Below are positions 59,240-64,000 of a DNA stretch of 64,000 nucleotides, piece by piece; position 1 is the stretch's first letter; the number at the start of each line of letters is the position of its first letter. Under the pieces are notes generated by a model. It did no database searches, was not told where the DNA came from, and saw only the letters and a program-made list of their open reading frames with translations. This DNA is from Ceratotherium simum simum (Eukaryota > Chordata > Mammalia > Perissodactyla > Rhinocerotidae), in assembly GCF_000283155.1 (NCBI RefSeq), contig NW_004454173.1:4689971-4753970 (forward strand), in the 5' to 3' direction. Made by a program: the position numbers and the translations under genes.

Positions 59240-59570
59240 CTTTTTTCAAGTTTTATGAAGATGTAATTGGCATACAGCACTGTAAGTTTAAGGTGTACGG
59301 TGTAACGACTTGACTTACAGATACTGTGAAATGATTACCACAATAGATTTAGTTGCCATCCATCATCTCATATAGATACAAAAAAAGACAAAGAAAAAAA
59401 AAATTTTCTCCTTGTGATGAGAACTCTTAGGATCTGCTGTCTTAACAACTTTCCTGTGGATCATACAGTAGTGTTAATGTAGTCCTCATGCTGTACATCA
59501 CATCCCCAGTACTAACTCATCTCATAACTGGAAGTTTGTACCTTTTGACCTCTTTCATCCACTTCTCTTT
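59240..59570 (-). mobile_element. L1MA-type 3' UTR, minus orientation
   Basis: 'gaagatgtaattggcataca', 'gaaatgattaccacaataga', 'gatgagaactcttaggatct' and 'catgctgtacatcacatccc' follow reversed L1MA 3' ends. Confidence 0.8.
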
Positions 59571-60025
59571 TTATTCCTTTTTTTAATTTTGTAAAAGTCT
59601 TAAACTGTGAACTACAACTATGCATGGTCCACTTCCTTCCTACAAAGAACAGTGTCGTAGAAACCCACTGCTGTCCTCATTTTCTGGGTGGTTTTTGCTA
59701 CAGAGCAGCCAGGCGGCCCTTTTGTAATCATGGGACATAATTACTGTTTTTACTGTTAAAAATTATTAGAAACAGATAAAGTAGTCCATTTTTCATTCCA
59801 TAAGTGAAAGTCTAAATATTAACTATTGCTTTACTCCAAATAATCAAAATAATGTAATTTTCAGCAGAGTTGCCAATAAATTAATTTTAAAAATTAATCT
59901 CTTGTTTAAGATTACTTGACCTCATTCCTGCAAGTGGACTCTAGCCAAATGAAAACAAATATTTATTAATCATTAAATGGGGAATACTGATCTATGATTT
60001 TGAGGAATTTGGAAGGAGCAAAGGG
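59571..60025. other. Unique sequence, nothing recognised
   Basis: AT-rich, no repeat or exon recognised. Confidence 0.4.
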
Positions 60026-60029
60026 AGGG

Positions 60030-60225
60030 ATAATTACTTAGCATCTACTTGGCACCAGGCAGTAGGCTAAGCAAGTTCTATACAATCCCGAGTGAACAGA
60101 CAGTAGTTTCCCAGTTACACAGATGCAGAGTCTGAGAAGTCAGATAATGTGCTCAGGGCCATATAGCGGGCATGGGGGTTTGAGTCCAGATCAACTGAAC
60201 CCCTATACTCACACTGTTTTTGGTA
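60030..60225 (-). mobile_element. MIR SINE, minus orientation
   Basis: 'agcatctacttggcaccagg', 'agttacacagatgcagagtc' and 'gggggtttgagtccagatca' follow reversed MIR. Confidence 0.8.
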
Positions 60226-61890
60226 CCAAGTGTCTTTGTGTTTCAGGTAATATCCTTTTGAGAGCTACATGTTAACAAGTTAAAAACACTAACAGTAAAT
60301 GGATTAATTTGAATACACTTTTGCCACCCAGCAGACCACTTTAACTGAAGGAATGGGAGCGATGAGAGACGAGCTTCGAGTAAGAACCCCACCTAGAAGG
60401 GCAGGCCCAGGTAGGACTCAGAAGGATTCTCAGCAGTCAGCATTGCCTATGGTAATGAATACCTAGAAACATTGTAAAGGGTTTCCAAAGGTGGAGGTGA
60501 GGGCTTCAAGAAAGATCACTTACTTATAAATTGTGCTTCCTCCCCCTTCCCTACCCCAACCTTCCCAACACTGTCTGTTCAGTACTGGCCTAGAAAGCAG
60601 CCAAGCCATCCTCCTGGACCGTAGAGGAAAATCACAAAGCAGCCAAGGTCCGAGACCCAGACCCTCTCCCCCAACTCTGCCTCTTAGTAGTGCCTCAATC
60701 CCATTTTCACGGGATGCAAAATCTTGGTCCCCTGCCATCCCTCCCTCTCTCCAGCCCCACTGGACTTCTACCCATGCTGGCTTGGCTCATTCCTTCAATT
60801 CTGGGGTCTCCCATTTATCCCCCTGCCTGGCCTTCTCGAGCTCACTTTCTGGTCCAGTCAGGTCACCTCTCATGCTCTCTCTTCCTGTGACGGAGGAGTC
60901 CTCCCCCACCGCACTCCAGCTCAGGGAAACCCGCCAAGAATGAGGCACCAGCAGCAGCTTTTAGCGCGAACGCCAGTTGACTCTTCCTGTTGGCCCCACC
61001 CCAGCCATGTCTCAGGCGGGTTGGGTCAGGGTGTGACCTTCACAAAACTCCCACCACACTTTCCACTCCTGCTCCTTTTTACTTCACCTTTTCACCTCCT
61101 TAGGGAAGGAAAGTAAAGAGAAAGGGACAAAAGAAGAGAGAATGTAAAAATAAGTTAATCTTGCTGAAATAGAAACTAACTCAGAGGCCCACGGACTAAG
61201 GTGAGAACTTTGAGGAGAAGAGGAGAAGGAAGAGGAGGGGAGGGGAGAGGATACGCCAGGGCCCAAGTCCCTCCCTGCCAGGGACAGTGACAGGAATGGG
61301 TCAGCAACTCTTCTCTTGACCCTCCGTTGCCCACTCCTGTCTGCCTCCTGTGTGTGGCTCTGAAGTCCAGGGGGTTCTTGATTCTGAGGTTCCGATTTCT
61401 TTCCATGAAGAAAGACACTTCCCAGGGAACAGGAGGAGGGGGAGGCAGCTCTACCTGAAGCCAGCATTGCCTGAACACCTAAGCTCCCCGCTGTCCTGAC
61501 TAGTAACACAGAGGGGTCAGTCCCTCAACCCTCACAGGAAGGAGACACTCTCCCCACACACACACCTCCATCTGGGTATAGGTGCCCACAGAAGTCTCAG
61601 AGCAATTTCCTGCTTCATTTCACCCCCCTCTGCTGGATGTAACCAAGTGTCAGTCACATGAACTGTTCACACCCATGTCCAGTGACCAGGCAGGACAGTT
61701 ACGACTACAGGTGCACATAAATGTGTCAGGTGGACGTATTAGTATACTACTACTCTAAACTGCTCATCTACCCACTCCTCTGAGTGTTCTGCTCATGAAG
61801 CATGGGTGGCCACTCCCCACCTGAAAAAATTAAAAAGCACATCGTTTTCATGCGTGTTCATTACTATTGTCTCCTTGATCACAATGTTTT
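60226..61890. other. Mostly unique, GC-richer stretch
   Basis: No transposon recognised. A purine-rich GAGGAGAAG tract lies at 61208-61250 and a short CA run at 61555-61563. Overlapping frames of 100-141 codons on both strands look compositional and have no recognisable domain. Confidence 0.45.
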
Positions 61891-61894
61891 CTGC

Positions 61895-62010
61895 GATCCT
61901 CAGCGTTCGCTGAGCACCTGTATGGCTCGACTGCGTTAGGAACATGAAGAAGATCTGAATCTTGTCCTCACAGGGCTCACAGTTTATAGATGACATCAGT
62001 TTGGCTAATG
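61895..62010 (-). mobile_element. L2 LINE 3' end, minus orientation
   Basis: 'cgctgagcacctgtatggct' and 'aatcttgtcctcacagggct' are a diverged reversed L2 terminus. Confidence 0.6.
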
Positions 62011-62795
62011 AGGAAATTAAGTTGAATGACAACAGCATTATCCATGTTGGTGCTATTGATGGGTGTCCATATACTTGTTGCTCCTGAGTATTTATTATTC
62101 ATTATTACTGTCCTGTTTCAGTCTCAAAAATGTCCTAGTTTAGAGAATTAATTATGTAGTTACCCTAGCTGTTGGGTGAGTATACACACACCACGTTACT
62201 ATCGAGCAAACTTCTGAACTTTCCTTAAAGATATGCCTCCCAAGCAACCATGGTCAGGGCATATAATACGTTTCTGTGAAAGGAAAGGAGGAACTATATT
62301 TTAGTCTTTCCTCTGAAATCAAGTGCAGTGATTGGAGTGGGAGAAAGACAGCACGCCAGCACTCATGAGTTACTTCCTATGTGTTAGCCAGGGAGGCCAA
62401 TAGGTTTCAGTGGTGTGTCTTCTCTAGCTAGTGGCAGTATCTGAGGGGCATCCCATGGGAGGTTGTGAGTCTCTGTCTGTGCTCACTTGCAGAGTGCCAC
62501 AACCATCCCGCAGTGTCGGCAGCATCTGCAGAAGGAGGGAGCTCCGGGTTAGTTCTACTGGCAGACACAGCTTTAGTTTCCGAGTGTACTTTCCAGACTA
62601 AATTTCAAAACTTCAGCTTTATTTACTAAACTTTATCATTTGTCTTGATTCTTTCTTTTTCTGTTTTCCCGATATTCTTTTTGGTCTATTTGGATGAAGA
62701 CAATTATCTGATATTGCAGCCAGACTTAATTTTTCTTTTTACTGTCCTGTAAATGTTTAAATCTAGAGAATATTCTTTGAATATGCATTGGGTTG
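62011..62795. other. Unique sequence, nothing certain
   Basis: A scrap near 62120-62170 may be an old hAT element; otherwise nothing recognised. Confidence 0.4.
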
Positions 62796-62799
62796 CCTC

Positions 62800-63150
62800 A
62801 TGTATTAGTCAAGACTCTTTGGGATGCTAGTGAAAGAGAGCCAGAATCAGCTAGCATAAACCCTAAAAGGTTTTGATTGGCTCACTTAAATGGGATGTGC
62901 GAGAGTAGCTTTAGGTATGGCTGAATCCAGGGGCATATCTCATCCAAACTTTCTCTGTCTCTCAGATTTACCTTCCACTATTTGTGGGTCTCATTAATTC
63001 TCTTGTTTTGCAAATGTTCTTCCGCAAAGGGCCTGGGGAAGATGGCTGCCAGCAGTTCCCAAACACACACTCACACATATGTTCCTACACTAACTGAAGA
63101 AGGAATGCCAGGAACGGCAAATGGTATGCCACATTTCATCCATTCTAAGA
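62800..63150. mobile_element. Ancient interspersed repeat, family not assigned
   Basis: 'ggttttgattggctcactta', 'tatggctgaatccaggggca' and 'ggaagatggctgccagcagt' recall an old mammalian repeat that may be related to the one at 24.07-24.48 kb. Boundaries and family are uncertain. Confidence 0.35.
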
Positions 63151-63159
63151 CCCTTTCCA

Positions 63160-63226
63160 TCCTCTCCTCCTTCCTTCTTTCTCCTTCTTTCCTTTCTTCC
63201 TTCCTTTCTTCTTCTTTTCTTTAGTT
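63160..63226. repeat. Polypyrimidine tract
   Basis: CTTT/CCTT mixed repeat of about 65 bases with hardly any purines. Confidence 0.85.
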
Positions 63227-63276
63227 TTTACAGCATTTTAACATCTCTGGAATCGGAGTGTATCTTAAACTTGCAG

Positions 63277-63290
63277 TCACCAGGTGGCAG
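63277..63290 (+). promoter_or_regulatory. CTCF-type motif
   Basis: TCACCAGGTGGCAG matches the CTCF core CCASYAGRKGGCRS at 13 of 14 positions. It lies in unique DNA just after the polypyrimidine tract. Binding is inferred only. Confidence 0.45.
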
Positions 63291-63845
63291 TTGAGACATG
63301 GTTGTCTGTACCTGGACATGTTCATCAAAACTTGCGGAATGAATGTCCGTGGCTCAGGAAAAAACTCCTGAGACAGTAACAGAGCAGTCTTTCAGCAATA
63401 CTGCATCACTGATGTTCCTGATGCACAATGACTACCAGGTGGAAAGACACGTATAGCAACAACTCAAGTCCAAACATGAATCAGAAGAATTGAACACTGC
63501 ACATAAAGTTTTAGAAATACCATTAGCTTTGCTTATATCTTCTTTTTATTTATACATAAGAGTAAGATATTCTAGAAATCAGTGTCTAAATAAGTCTAAA
63601 AGAGTTCTTTCACTAAATATAATATAAAATTTTCTAATGATGCAACTTACAATCGAGAGCACCTTTGTGCTAATGAAATAGGTGGTATTTCCAAGTCCAC
63701 ATGCATTTTCTGTTCACGAGAACAGGATTATAGACACGTCCCAAGTCTCAGCTGATGGAAGCATTGTTCTGTGGCATTATAGTACTATTTCTGACCTGCG
63801 TTTTATATCCACACAAGATCATGGACAGGCAGAGCTTCTACAGGA
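63291..63845. other. Unique sequence, nothing recognised
   Basis: No repeat or credible exon recognised. Confidence 0.4.
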
Positions 63846-63849
63846 TGGC

Positions 63850-63980
63850 GGAGCAGGAAGAGCTCTGGCCTATCGGCAAGAAGGTCGAGATTCTGACTCA
63901 AGTCTCACTCTTGCCAGCAGCCTTAGAGGCCTCACATCACTGCTCTGGGCCTCGGTTTCCTCATCTGTAACAAAGATTGC
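63850..63980 (+). mobile_element. MIR SINE fragment, plus orientation
   Basis: 'gattctgactcaagtctcac' and 'ctctgggcctcggtttcctc' with 'atctgtaaca' match MIR B-box and core regions. Confidence 0.7.
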
Positions 63981-64000
63981 ATAACCACCAAGATCTCTTC

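Noticed and set aside
58798..59313. 171-codon open frame on the plus strand as a candidate gene
   Set aside because: It opens at GTG with no early ATG, shows no recognisable domain, and its end lies in an L1MA 3' UTR. Frames of this length are expected by chance in 64 kb.
1..64000. CRISPR arrays, operons, prophage or other prokaryotic systems
   Set aside because: No spaced direct repeats of that type and no long gene arrays. The repeats are mammalian SINEs, LINEs, LTR and DNA transposons.

Overview
The window looks like mammalian nuclear DNA, most probably from a horse or another perissodactyl. The main evidence is four tRNA-derived SINEs of the equine ERE type (about 25.5, 28.7, 33.7 and 35.0 kb). 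They start with the head GGGCCGGCCC(C)GTGG, carry the body phrase GATGTTAGCTCAG, and three of the four have convincing target-site duplications. L1 3' ends at 18.85 and 51.84 kb belong to one lineage-specific family. Base composition, introns-or-intergenic character and the lack of long reading frames exclude a prokaryotic or viral genome.

I find no protein-coding gene, exon, tRNA, rRNA or snRNA gene that I can support. The only reading frames with recognisable protein similarity are broken pieces of L1 ORF2 (reverse transcriptase and C-terminal region). The window is best read as intergenic or deep intronic DNA. It is built from layers of transposon insertions separated by repeat-poor stretches that may hold regulatory DNA.

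Layout. 0-4.4 kb: repeat-poor, with one polypyrimidine tract. 4.4-6.9 kb: several L2 3' ends. 6.9-15.7 kb: mostly unique DNA, with two MIR copies, a forkhead/homeodomain motif cluster near 8.2 kb and a small promoter-like GC spike with a perfect CRE near 11.0 kb. 15.7-21.8 kb: a MER2-like element, an old plus-strand L1 piece, an old minus-strand L1 containing a long TCTA microsatellite, and a younger 2.9-kb minus-strand L1. 22-28.5 kb: MIRs, small palindromic DNA transposons, a hAT element broken by an ERE and an L1, a hAT element broken by a MER2-like element, and a 92-bp L1 insertion. 28.7-37.5 kb: an ERE with an internal 43-bp duplication, a CT-rich tract, an L1 relic broken by a MaLR LTR and an ERE, L2, MIR, another ERE and HAL1/L1 pieces. 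38-46 kb: L2 and MIR copies around a CpG island (43.38-44.17 kb) with a CTCF-type motif about 0.7 kb away. 46-64 kb: largely unique DNA with L2, MIR, MER5A, a short L1 bounded by a perfect 18-bp duplication, and another CTCF-type motif near 63.3 kb.

No previously undescribed multi-gene system is visible. The observations most worth checking are the orphan CpG island with its CTCF-type site, the CRE/GC-box spike, the SINE with a duplicated promoter box, and a 74-bp tandem duplication carrying two acceptor-like sites. Family names for repeats come from memory of consensus sequences, and boundaries are approximate unless a target-site duplication fixes them.
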